Assembly (NCBI GenBank): GCA_030141605.1
Contig: JAQGDQ010000093.1
Coordinates: forward strand, 617,315-639,814
From: Tubiluchus corallicola
Lineage: Eukaryota > Priapulida > Priapulimorpha > Priapulimorphida > Tubiluchidae
Reading direction: 5' to 3'
DNA: 22,500 bases
Of the stretch, positions 1 through 9,465 are shown piece after piece. Position numbers and translations under genes: made by a program. Below the pieces are notes generated by a model, which saw nothing but the letters and a program-made list of their open reading frames with translations, ran no database searches and was not told where the DNA came from. Position 1 is the first letter of the stretch. Each line of letters starts with the position of its first letter.

Positions 1-44
1 ACTGAACTCAACATTATGGCAATATTGTTGCGTGCTTGCTTACT

Positions 45-356
<312 letters not shown>

Positions 357-482
357 ACTCACTCACTCACTGACTGACTCACTCACTCACTCACTCACTC
401 ATTCACTTACTCAGACACTCACTCACTCACTCACTCACTCACTCACTCACTCACTCACTCACTCACTCACTCACTCACTCAT
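357..482. repeat. Tetranucleotide array (ACTC)n
   Basis: An ACTC/TCAC tetranucleotide array continues directly from the AACT array. It has a few TGAC and ATTC variant units in its first half and is perfect from about 416 to 480. It differs from AACT by one base per unit, so the AACT, AACC and ACTC blocks probably descend from one ancestral array by unit mutation and slippage. Confidence 0.95.
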
Positions 483-817
483 TGCTTATTGTGTAGAAAA
501 CTTGAAAATGATCAATGACTTTTAGTAGCAACCATCTTTTGCATTCCTGACCCTTGCTTTCAATTTCCTAGCTAATTTACTCTGACAATTACCAGATTAT
601 TGCTTTTAAGTAACTCATCATCATCACCGTCTTATCTGCCATTGTCATCAGTGCACCACCTGCCGGGCATTATAGAAATTGTCTTCATCCATGTCGAACC
701 AACAATCATAACAATATCTGACGTAACAATGGCGGGCTCGTTCTAGACGGGTGGAAAACACAATGGAAAAGTGGTGTTCGTTGTAATCCTAGTATAATCT
801 TTTGCATAATCTGTGGG
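483..817. other. Unique non-coding sequence, nothing recognised
   Basis: This is AT-leaning single-copy-looking sequence between the tetranucleotide satellite and the first hAT-like element. The only local structure is a four-unit ATC run near 617-629. No open frame, RNA gene or transposon end was recognised. Confidence 0.6.
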
Positions 818-825
818 GTCGTGTG

Positions 826-1311
826 CAATGGCGGGTCGTGTACAGGTACTGTGGTACTGCAGCACCCCCTGTTTTCACTCGTTATTATCGATAACATTCA
901 ATATGATCTTAAGTTCATTTTTCTTAAGTTCTTTTTTATACTTGTGCGAGACCGGAGTATGTGAGGGTTGCACTGTTTGCTTCACAGCCCAAACAACGTG
1001 GTGTTTGGCTGTTGTGCGCATGCGGCCCATGCGCACGTCTGAAACAACAGGCTGTACGCTAGCGACTGTTGCTAGGTAGAAAAGTACTGCCTCTATCACA
1101 GTCACATTTGGCACGTGCTTACCGTGTACCGTCATATTCTTGGATGTCATAAAATTGCAGTTATGAAAAGAGGCCGTTCAACACCTAGTCTTCAAATATA
1201 ACTACAACATTAAAGTTACACATGTTTGTTACGTTTTACACAGCGTTTAAATAATGGCTAAGAAATTTCTGAAGCAGCACCCCCACATATTTTAGCTACG
1301 AGCCGCCCCTG
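826..1311 (+). mobile_element. hAT-like non-autonomous DNA element, copy A
   Basis: The 486-bp element has short imperfect terminal inverted repeats. The left end reads CAATGGCGGGTCGTG and the right end, reverse complemented, reads CAGGGGCGGCTCGTA, so 11 of 15 bases match. It is flanked by 8-bp sequences GTCGTGTG (818-825) and GGCGTGTA (1312-1319) that agree at 6 of 8 positions, like an aged 8-bp target duplication. An inverted relative at 5246-5791 shares blocks throughout, including GCAGCACCCC near both ends, the CACAGCCCAA..AACGTGGTGTTTGGC core around 985-1010, and TGCGCATGCG near 1014. There is no transposase frame. CA-starting ends plus 8-bp duplications are typical of the hAT superfamily. 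That assignment is an inference. Confidence 0.7.
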
Positions 1312-1319
1312 GGCGTGTA

Positions 1320-1820
1320 GCAAGGCTTGTGCTACTTTGTGTGGGATTGTGGGGTGCTGTTTTTCGAAAAGCGAGATCTCTTCATCCACCTTTTAGGCTC
1401 ACTTTTAATCAAATTATTAAAAAAGGGCAAAATTAGTCCAATTACAGTACACGAACTAGCTGTATTTTTATAGATACGCCATCTATTAAAAGGAACCGAA
1501 GACAGCTACAGGTGTTCGGGATATTATATGACAAAGCTTTTAACTGAGCTGCTCCTAGGTGTCTTTCATATTGAAGATTGAACCCAATGATAAGAAAGTT
1601 CTAGATGTTAATCCTTTTAGAGCCAGCTGTGAATTATTTTAGGGGGTGGGTGGGGGGTGGTAGTGCACAAAATAATTCTCAAAAGGTGAGCTGCCTTTTT
1701 GTGGTTCAGTAGCACCCCTGTGGTCACCTCTGAGGTGCGCTTTGGAAATGTTTGTATAGAATAGCAAGTTGATGGCAAAATAGAAACGGCAGGTGGCTTG
1801 CAGTGATTGAGTTAACTCAT
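1320..1820. other. Unique non-coding sequence with one G-rich run
   Basis: No gene or repeat copy was recognised. A G-rich run at 1642-1660 has the pattern G5-T-G3-T-G6-T-G2, which could support a G-quadruplex of two or three tetrads. Otherwise the sequence is unremarkable and AT-leaning. Confidence 0.5.
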
Positions 1821-1822
1821 GG

Positions 1823-1885
<63 letters not shown>

Positions 1886-1893
1886 GAGAGGAG

Positions 1894-1985
<92 letters not shown>

Positions 1986-1992
1986 GAGAGAG

Positions 1993-2052
<60 letters not shown>

Positions 2053-2212
2053 TAGGGAGAGAGAGAGAGAGAGAGAAAGAGGAAAGAGAGAGAGACAGAG
2101 AGAGAGAGAAAGAGGAAAGAGAGAGAGAGGCAGAATGAGAAGAAAGAGAAAGAATGAGAGGGAGAATGGGAGGGAGAGAGAGGGTGGGGGGAAGAAAAAG
2201 AAAAACGAAGAA
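1821..2212. repeat. Long GA-rich polypurine tract
   Basis: About 390 bp are almost exclusively purine on the plus strand. The tract is mostly (GA)n up to about 2090, with GGG-containing interruptions at roughly 1886-1900 and 1980-2000. It degrades into GGAAAGAGAG and GAAGAAAGAG units, with rare pyrimidines, to 2212. The arginine/glutamate open frames here are only translated repeat. Mirror-symmetric purine tracts of this length can form intramolecular triplex DNA. Confidence 0.97.
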
Positions 2213-2631
2213 GCGTTTTAATTATTCGACATTAATGTGTCAATGATGTCATCAAAATTATAATACGTAGTTACGCAAATGTCACAACTGAGACAGACCA
2301 CCTTTGCGTAAGAGAGCAACCTTCTCCTAATGACCTATTATTACCTAACAGACAAAGGGTTAGGGTGTACATTTTGTGATGGCACATGTCGTGTGTGACC
2401 TTTGTCACTGCTTAATTATAGACATGCGATATAAAGATGTTCTCATTGACACAAGATAAGCTTCTCTATGATGTTAGATGCCGAAAAGATAGACCAGGTT
2501 GAGCGCATTTTGTTTGAACATAATCTCGGCAGGTGCACGTGTCTTCATTGGGAATCTGTCGTTAATTACTACTTATCTGTAAGAAAAGTTAATTAGCCAG
2601 CGGCAAAAGAAAATTAAAGACGTTGCCAGAC
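2213..2631. other. Non-coding sequence, possible regulatory DNA
   Basis: No coding signal is seen. The stretch has several short motifs often found in animal enhancers: TTAATTA-type homeodomain cores (near 2563 and 2590), GATAAG and CTTATC (near 2455 and 2573), TGATGTCATCA near 2244, and TGACCTTTG near 2397. Such motifs are common by chance in AT-rich DNA, so this is only a candidate region. Confidence 0.2.
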
Positions 2632-2779
2632 AAGCGTCGTCGTCGTTCTTATTGTTGACGTAGTCGTCGTCGTTGTTGTTATTGTTGCTGTTGTTGTTGA
2701 TGTCGCCGCCGTTGTCGTTATCGTCGTTATCATCATCATCATCATCGTCTTGGTTGTTACTGTTGTTCTTGTTGTTGAT
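2632..2779. repeat. Trinucleotide repeat tract (GTC/GTT)n
   Basis: This is an imperfect trinucleotide tract on the plus strand. It mixes GTC, GTT, GCC and ATC units in several short homogeneous runs (CGT near 2634, GTT near 2672, ATC near 2731). It is the same kind of tract as those at 4082-4520 and 18881-18978, and as the reverse-complement tract at 20784-21203. It is followed by a short GGT/GAC-rich stretch near 2856-2890. Confidence 0.9.
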
Positions 2780-3188
2780 GGGTCAATGTACAAGTCTTCA
2801 TGCTACTGTGCCAATTATGGAATACGTGATACACGACGTAGAGTTTTAATCACGATGGTAATGGTGGTGGTGGGAGTGACGGTGACGGCATAACGATGGC
2901 AATTTTTCCTTTCACATTTTCGAAAACAAACATATTTGTGCCTTAGTTTATTTTTCGCTTTTTCCAGTGGCGCCTATCCCCCATTCCACAGTTTCAGTCA
3001 TCCCAAAAACAAATGCTCTTTTGTTTTCACAAAAATCGTTCACCTGTTCTCTTGTTTGCTTTCAAAACACGCTGAAAGTTCCCAATAACAGCACGAAAAC
3101 AGACTTCTCGTTAATTTTTATGCAAATTTTCTGGATGGTTTCCATGAACCTTATCGTGGTGTTTATTCATGTGCGGGTCCTAATCAAG
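2780..3188. other. Unique non-coding sequence, nothing recognised
   Basis: The sequence lies between a trinucleotide tract and a 33-bp minisatellite. The first 110 bases still show scattered GGT/GAC triplets. An open plus-strand frame starts near 2967 but runs straight into the minisatellite and has no recognisable motif, so it is not called as a gene. Confidence 0.5.
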
Positions 3189-3451
3189 ATTTCAGTTTTT
3201 GCTGCTAAGTCATGTCTCGATATTTCAGTTTTTGCCGCTTCATCTATCTCAAGATTTCAGTATTTGCTACTTCATCATATCTCAAGATTTTTGTTTTTGC
3301 TGCTTCATCATGGCTCACGATTTCAGCTTTTGCTACTTTAACATGGTTCAAGATTTCAGTTTTTGCTACTTTATCATGTTTCAAGATGTCAGTTTTCGTC
3401 GTTTCATAATGGCTGAAGATTTCAGTTTTTGCTGCTTGAACATGGTTTACT
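3189..3451. repeat. 33-bp minisatellite, about 8 units
   Basis: There are eight tandem units with consensus start ATTTCAGTTTTTGCTRCTT and an end like CATGGYTCAAG. Seven units are 33 bp. The second, starting at 3222, is 32 bp. Units differ at many positions, so the array is old. Because 33 is divisible by three, several frames stay open on both strands and give repetitive Phe/Ser-rich or Lys/Thr/Glu-rich peptides. The 32-bp unit breaks any continuous frame, which argues against a real coding repeat. Confidence 0.9.
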
Positions 3452-4081
3452 TGTGTTTTCATGACTATAATTAGCCTCTTTGTTTAGAACCCAAACAGGT
3501 CGTCAGTTAGCAGACGTATTTCAAAATAATTAGTGTTTAAAAATAACGTTGAATTTCCTTTTCAACAGTTTTTCAGCCAGTTAAGTTGTTTTAAAATTAC
3601 CCACGGTGAACCCTTTACTCACACACTAACCCTTTGCTAACTGCTTCAGTTGATGTTGACCTAATTATGTTTTTTCGACAAACATAATTAACTTAATTAG
3701 CCCTCGGCGATGATTTCAAATCAGATTTTGCTAAATCGCCTTAATTAATTTCACGCGAACGATAAGAACATTAAGGAGACGAAGTAATTGCGCTAATTAG
3801 GCAAATTATGAAAATTTACAAGGCATTAACCCTGTGGAGAGGCTTAATAGTGGGGAGTTTAAATTTATAATAGGCGCCAAGCAATTAGAGTGTGCACACA
3901 ATTGATGATCAAGAACTCTTGAAATAATTGCTATCATCAGTGTTTTATGGAAGAGGAGTTTCATAGATGTGCTATGCTTTTTATAAGTAATTATTCCCTG
4001 AGCTGATTTGTTTCTTCCTCCCTTTTGCTGGTGTGAGTGACCCTGGACTTCTGTGAGATCTCATGCTTGTGTGCCAACTGT
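3452..4081. other. AT-rich non-coding region with dense TAATTA motifs
   Basis: No gene was recognised. From about 3650 to 3930 the sequence is rich in TAATTA/TTAATTA cores, the typical homeodomain core, including near 3662, 3688, 3740, 3785 and 3793. It also has TAATTGCGC at 3785-3793, which recurs at 20464-20472. A perfect 11-bp hairpin lies at 3662-3690. This composition can mark a developmental enhancer but can also arise by chance in AT-rich DNA. Confidence 0.25.
3662..3690. other. Perfect 11-bp inverted repeat (hairpin)
   Basis: TAATTATGTTT (3662-3672) is followed by a 7-base spacer and its exact complement AAACATAATTA (3680-3690). There is no U-run or gene context that would make it a terminator. 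It could be a paired homeodomain site or a chance palindrome. Confidence 0.5.
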
Positions 4082-4116
4082 CGTTACTACTACTGCTGCC
4101 CGCCGCCGCTGTTACC

Positions 4117-4154
<38 letters not shown>

Positions 4155-4520
4155 AGCTACTGTTAAGGTCACATTTATGTTATAACTGTGTACAAAACAA
4201 AATTAGAGTCGTTACCAGGCTGATATTTGTTGCTGTTGTTGTTGTTGTTGTTGTTGCTGCTGCTGCTGCTGTTGTTGTTGTTGTTGTTGTTGTTGCTGTC
4301 GCTGCTGCTTTTGTCTCTGCCGGCATTGCTACAGTCATCGTCGTCGTCATTGTTGATGTCACTACTATTGTTGTTGCTGCTGTCGATGTTGTTGTTGCTG
4401 CTACTGTTGTTTTTGTTGCTGTTGCTATTGTTGTTGTTATTGGTGGTGGTGCTGTCAGTGGTGGTGTTGGTCGTTGTAGTGGCGGTGGTAACGGGCAGCG
4501 GTGGTAATGTTAGTGGTTAT
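4082..4520. repeat. Trinucleotide repeat tracts (GCT/GTT)n
   Basis: Two trinucleotide blocks are separated by about 65 bp of unique sequence. The first (4082-4163) is ACT then GCT. The second (4229-4520) is GTT and GCT with GTC, GAT and finally GGT units. All frames give homopolymeric Leu, Val or Ala peptides on the plus strand and Thr or Ala on the minus strand, so these open frames are not treated as genes. Confidence 0.93.
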
Positions 4521-5237
4521 GATGCTAACTCTATACGCCAGTGTACTCAAAGTATCTGGAAGTCTACAATCGCAAAAACACGAGACTTACTTTCATTTAA
4601 TTGTGTATATTCACATTGCTTACTAATCTTGATAATTAATGTTATTTTGCTTGTTGATCTGTTTGTTTATTTGGTGTGATTGTACCACGAGTACGAATAA
4701 AATGATATACGGCATCACGTATTAGCCTAAATGCTTTTACGAATCGCCCAAATTCGACGTTTTTGTGCCCTTTAGGCGCCATCCTGGCGCCCCCTATTGA
4801 CGTTCGCCGCTTGTTTGTTCTATACAATCCATCCATAAATTATGATGCGTCTAGCGATTCTATTACTCAAAACCTGCAACCAAAACGATCCGTCATTAGT
4901 GATAATGTTCGCTGTTTTGTAGACGAGCTTAGTGAACGTTTTAATCAGACAAAGAAACATGCAGGTGAAATCAATACGCCTCACCACTTACATCCAGCCA
5001 ATCTATACTACAGATGGACTGCTTTTGTGCGATTAATTGTGCTTGGTATAAAAAGTCTACAATGTCTTTTATCGATATTTGATTGTATTGAGTGATAGAG
5101 TGAGGGAGGAAGGTTTGTAGACGATAAAGATATCGATAAAGCTAAGTAATTGAAGTCGATATTGTATTTTTAAAGAACCCAAAGCGTCAGATATTCTCAA
5201 AATAACTCCAGATCTGTGAACCTTGTATAGGTTTTAG
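4521..5237. other. Unique sequence with an unconvincing 110-codon frame
   Basis: An open plus-strand frame spans 4763-5095 (110 codons), and an overlapping antisense frame spans 4642-4836. The plus frame is not low complexity, but I see no domain, catalytic motif or splice structure in it, so it is left as unassigned. The frame sits over a GC-rich palindrome: GGCGCCA (4775-4781), spacer TCC, TGGCGCC (4785-4791), followed by CCCCTA. That palindrome looks more like a transposon remnant than an exon. Confidence 0.3.
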
Positions 5238-5245
5238 GGATTGCA

Positions 5246-5791
5246 AAAGCCAATGGCGGCTCGTAATTAAAATTACTGGTGCTGCTGCTTCGGAAAATTT
5301 TAGCTATTGTCTTACTACTGTGTAAAACGAAGCAAACTTATGTAATTTTAATGTTGTAATTGTAATTATAAACAAACAAACATACGAAAATTTATACATA
5401 AGCTTGATAAAATGCTAAACTAAAAAACATTTGCTTACGAACAGCCTAAATTGCAACAGTTCAAGAATATGCCAATACACGGTTTTTAAGCACGTGACAA
5501 CTAGCGACAAACTGTGTGAATGACAGTACTTTCTCTACCTAGTAGCAGACGCTAACAGTGCAGCGTACAGCATGTAATCTCACACATGTGTGCATGGACG
5601 CATGCGCACAACAGCCAAACACCACGTTGCTTGGGCTGTGAAGCAAACAGCACTACCCTTACGTGCTGTGGTTCCGTACAAGTTTAAAGAAAAACTAAAG
5701 AAAAAGACTTATTGTATTGAATGTTATCAATGATATTGAGTGAAAATAGGGGTGCTGCAGTTCCACAGTACATATACCCGAGCAGCTACTG
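5246..5791 (-). mobile_element. hAT-like non-autonomous DNA element, copy B
   Basis: This is an inverted relative of the element at 826-1311. Reading the minus strand, it starts CAGTAGCTGCTCGG, continues through GTACTGTGGAACTGCAGCACCCC, shares the CACAGCCCAAGCAACGTGG core, and finishes at ACGAGCCGCCATTG. The octamer GGATTGCA occurs exactly at 5238-5245 and again at 5791-5798, as expected for an 8-bp target-site duplication, though the exact terminal base is ambiguous by a few positions. No transposase frame is present. Internal sequence differs from copy A by many substitutions and indels, so both are old. Confidence 0.78.
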
Positions 5792-5804
5792 GATTGCATT
5801 GTTT

Positions 5805-6243
5805 TTCAAGGGAAAGAAAATGGATTTTTAAAGTAAATCGCAAAAAACTTTTCATACAAAGTTATATTACTTAGCGCTACGCTTAACTGTTTGAAAGATT
5901 TATATAATAGAAAAAAATTCTTAATAATTTTAGATATTTACGCCACTTGGTAAAATGCCACCGCGTCGCTATCCCAGCGTGCACCACAGATTCACCAAAA
6001 CATATTATTGATCTTATTGGTAATATAAAGTAATTTAAACTTTGGCTAATTAGTGAAGGGTATGCTACGAATGCTATGCCCAAACTTTACCTAATGTTAT
6101 CTGAACTGGTTTCAAACGACTTGTCGTCAAAGTGACTGCGCCTAATGGTCATCCCAAGAGTATAAATTTATAAGTTTTCTTCAAGGTTGTTCAGCTAATG
6201 CAAGCTCTGTATGCAATAAGACAGCACGTAAGCTATACAAAAT
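5805..6243 (+). mobile_element. Family 2 dispersed element, copy 1
   Basis: This roughly 440-bp element is recognised by comparison with an inverted, interrupted copy at 10930-12047 and a third copy at 22319-22500. Shared landmarks are AAAAACTTTTCATACAAAG near 5848, TTTGAAAG near 5891, TTGGTAAAATG near 5947, GGTGCACC-like sequence near 5980, and ACAGCACGTAAGCTATACAA ending near 6240. It begins within about 10 bp of the right target duplication of hAT-like copy B. I see no terminal inverted repeats, polymerase III boxes or coding frame, so the class is unknown. Confidence 0.75.
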
Positions 6244-6546
6244 TTTTAATACAAAATATTTTTTTAATATTATTGAAAAGATACGATAATTTAACATTTT
6301 AGTCAGTTAGTGACGTGTGCACTACGCATACTCTGATTATTTTTTCAACAAAACGAATTTTCATTTTTTATTTATGAACAGTGTTTTATTTGTTTTAACG
6401 GATAATAATATTTATATACAATTAGTAAGACGTAGGTTAGTTAAACACCTGCTTAAAAAGATGGGAAGTATGAAAAATATAATGTTGGTTCCAGTAACTT
6501 ACGTTTGATGATTTTTTGACTAGTGTATGACGTAAGGTCGGCTGTC

Positions 6547-6563
6547 GTATGACGTCATGTAAT
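6547..6563. promoter_or_regulatory. CRE-like palindrome in a 17-bp repeated word
   Basis: The perfect cAMP-response-element palindrome TGACGTCA (6550-6557) sits inside GTATGACGTCATGTAAT. The same 17 bases recur in reverse complement at 22287-22303. The 8-bp core is the known CREB/ATF binding palindrome. Any function here is inferred, because no adjacent gene was found. Confidence 0.3.
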
Positions 6564-8158
6564 TTACAGTTTATTATTAATCTTGATTTGTAGTTCTAAA
6601 CTTTAATTTTTCATTACCACTAAGTTAGTGCTGACAATTTTCAATGTATCTATGTACTTGTTACTGTTATATGTTTATATGTAACTGGGTTACTTGGCTT
6701 CTCTGTGAAGGTAGTAGTTTTTACACTTGGTATCAAGATGGGAAGGCAAGCAATGGGCTAAAACAGTTGTGTGGTTATAACAACGTTTTGACTCAGATGC
6801 CATGATACATTGGCTGATGGATGGACTTTTGTTTACTACTGTTGATTATGTTTACCATTTTCGTGTATATGTGGACTGACTATGAGATTATGATTTTGAG
6901 TAAAATACAGATCGCAAAGTTAAACCATGTTTTCATCCATTGCTTTCGTCTGTTTAACACGAACATCGCAACTTCAAAAGAAGTCTAATCATCCTGCCAA
7001 TGCCGGTTGTTGGCTCTCCCTAAAACATCCCAGCGACAACTTTAGCGTCACGACACGTCATGTCCTGCTGTTTTTGCATCTCTTTACGCAATGTTTATTT
7101 ACTAAATACTTTGTCGTTGTTTTCAGATGCGATATTGCTCTTGTTTATTTTATGTTTTCGTATACGTAAACTGCTCTTGATTGGATAAAAACATTTTCTT
7201 GCCTCAGAGACACGTACCTAGAGGAAGTTTTTTGGGTTAAGGAATCACTGGACAACTGGAAACATGGGCGACAGTCAAACTCACAAGAGCAAAATTGAGA
7301 GCTTTCCGTTTCTTATGGCCATTGTCCTAGATGTTTTGTAACACTTTGTGGTCGTTTTAATTGTAAAATAACAGGTGTCTTCAGTGTAAATTTACATTTT
7401 AACGAACTACAATAGCATAGCAGTGTAGACTTTCAATCTGTTTGTTGTGGCAATCTGTCGCTTGTTTAACCCCTTGTTGAACAGATGTTTTGTCTCGTCC
7501 ACCAGACTAGAATAACACGTCTTACGCTCAACAAGTTTTCTTTTGTTAAATTTGCATTCAAGAGTAAAGGAATCTCTGAGTAGAACTGTCACATACACCT
7601 GTTTGTTTTCAAACCGAACGTCATGGGTATTAAATTTAAAGGAAGACAGGATGATTTTTCATATACTACCCCATTTTCAAATCCGATAAAAAGTATACAT
7701 TTTAACACAGTTAATACTGCAAAAGCATTTCTGATGATTAAATATTAGATTAAAAACTTAATTAACGGTGGGCGAGCCCAACTATTGATGACATCACAAA
7801 TTAACATAATTTTAAACAGCAAAAATTTCCACAAGCGTGTTGCACGTGTTTGCGAAAGAGAAAATTGAAGTACAGTGCTACTCTAAGATATTCAGTGTGT
7901 TGTACTAAAACTAGGAAGGTTTAAGATAAAAATTCAAATTTCAAGTTTACCGCTGTGCTGTCGAACGTGTGTTGTTCGTCACAAACTTACACATCTGAAC
8001 TGAGAGGTACAGCATCTGTTTTTGTGCAATGCGTTTCTGAAATGCAGGCGCTAGTGCACGAAATTTCTGTCTCTTACTAGAACCCACATGATTATGTCTA
8101 AGGTTATTGAGAATTCCTAAGATCTTCAGCTAATGCATCTACGTAAGTCAAGGTCTGA

Positions 8159-8170
8159 CCACCAGGGGGC
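8159..8170 (+). promoter_or_regulatory. CTCF-like core motif
   Basis: CCACCAGGGGGC matches the core of the bilaterian CTCF consensus (CCASYAGRKGGC) at all 12 positions. It lies in otherwise plain sequence about 190 bp before the first 41-bp minisatellite array. A single match without occupancy data is weak evidence, and it matters only if the organism has CTCF. Confidence 0.3.
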
Positions 8171-8360
8171 TTTTTGACAGGGTTTTTGGCAGGGTCCTTA
8201 CTAGACATCTTCTTAGGTCATTTGCTACATAATTATCACGTTTCCGTATAATCAACATAGGAATGCATCTGCTGTTTCAAAAACTTTCAAATCACGTCAA
8301 CAGATAATCAGAAAGTAGATAAACTGATTGGTGGGGAGGGATTTAACCCTAACTAAGTGT

Positions 8361-8645
8361 GACATTTCTACCTGTGCCATTTTACGGACTTTTCCATTTA
8401 TGCTATTTTTTCCTGTGCCATTTTTACCCACTTTCCATTTATACCATTTTTAGCTGTGCTACTTTTACCTACTTTTCCATTTGTGCCATTTTTTTCCTGT
8501 GCCATTTTTACCGTGCAATTTTTTCCTGTGCCATTTTTACCGTGCCATTTTTTCCTGTGCCATTTTTTGCCTGTGCCATTTTACCTACTTTTCCATTTGT
8601 GCTATTTTTGCTTGTTGCATTTTTCCTGTGCCATTTTACCTACAT
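8361..8645 (+). repeat. 41-bp-family minisatellite array 1
   Basis: Tandem and sub-tandem units are built from CCTGTGCCATTTTTACC, TACTTTTCCATTTGTGCCA and TTTTTTCC. Unit length varies because short sub-units are reiterated, for example four CCTGTGCCATTTTT-like repeats between 8509 and 8580. The same sequence in reverse complement forms the array at 9466-10100. Overlapping frames here encode Phe/Cys/Pro-rich repeats in several phases and are not genes. Confidence 0.9.
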
Positions 8646-9465
8646 TCATTTGACTGGTAGTGAAAACACGAATTTTTAAAATGGAAATAGCAGCCATTGC
8701 CCACTTAAGGAAAGACGTGGCTTTTATTCAGACACGGTTTATTTCTTACACTGTTGATTTTTGTAAAATTTTCACATTGTATTTTTATTTTGGTAGATTG
8801 TCGTTTGAACATGGCCATAATAGGTTGAAACATGGTACACGAAAGCAAATAATATTAAACGTATACCAATCAAAATATATTAAAGTTTATAAACGCAGTT
8901 AGAAATTCAGTGTGTAGCCTTGGACAATTTGGACATCAGTTTAAACTACATTTAGCAAAGAACATCATCCCGGGTAGGAACTGTAGAACCACAAAATGAA
9001 GAATTCATGCTGCAAATTATGAGAAGTGTAAGTCGAAAGGTTATAGGGGTATATATAGAGTTTTTTAAGCAGGCTCTACTTGTGCCAAACAGGAGTTTTC
9101 TGTTCTCTTGTTTTCATAAACCGTTGTGACACTTAGTGGTCAGTCACGCTTTTCGATAATAAGCTTGTTTTATTCACCAAAACAGTGGATGTCTCGCTTG
9201 GCCATAAGGCACTTATAAGCTGCTCCTACAGTTTGGGCCAGTAGCTGTTTTTAGAAGGGTATGAGCTGTAAAACTCCCTGGTAAAACTACTAATTGTTGC
9301 TAAACTGAACAAATGTTTTTCTACCGGTCAGTGTAAACAAACCGTGAACTACGGAAAGCAAAAGGGCCACTTCTAAAATCTCCCTTGACGTCGCTAGTGC
9401 TGTGCGGCTCACGGTTAGCAAATGTGCTGTAGTAAGTGTACTTGTGTAACTGACGTAGTACATAC
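8646..9465. other. Unique spacer between two inverted minisatellite arrays
   Basis: About 820 bp lie between the two arrays. An open frame at 8660-8902 (plus) has no recognisable motif. No other feature was recognised. The flanks of the two arrays are not similar to each other, so the inverted arrangement is confined to the arrays themselves. Confidence 0.5.

Larger units (their letters stand above)
6244..8360. other. Long featureless non-coding stretch
   Basis: About 2.1 kb of AT-rich sequence hold no supported gene, RNA gene or repeat. Frames of 63-80 codons at 6317-6508, 6927-7169 and 7407-7598 (minus) show no motifs and are what chance would give. A perfect CRE palindrome lies at 6550-6557 and a CTCF-like core at 8159-8170. 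Sequence around 7638-7800 (a TTTAAAGGAAG start, then AAGCATTTCTGATGATTAAA, then GATGACATCA) vaguely resembles the TTAA-flanked MITE at 19560-20032, but too weakly to call. Confidence 0.5.

Noticed and set aside
660-700. Minus-strand GGTTCGACATGG resembling a tRNA or SINE B box
   Set aside because: No A box at suitable spacing, no cloverleaf and no second copy were found.
1803-2138. Arg/Glu-rich open frames of 78 and 111 codons
   Set aside because: They are translated GA microsatellite with no non-repeat coding sequence.
4227-4679. 150-codon poly-Leu frame that looks like membrane helices
   Set aside because: It is produced by GCT/GTT triplets. The non-repeat tail has no recognisable domain and the antisense frame is equally open.
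5050-5140. GTCTACAA/TTGTAGAC and TTTATCGATA/TATCGATAAA inverted words near 5055-5140
   Set aside because: The complementary words are not collinear, so they do not form one stem. They are likely chance in AT-rich sequence.
7638-7800. Possible third, diverged copy of the TTAA-flanked MITE
   Set aside because: Only scattered short words match in the right order, and similarity by eye is not better than chance for AT-rich DNA.
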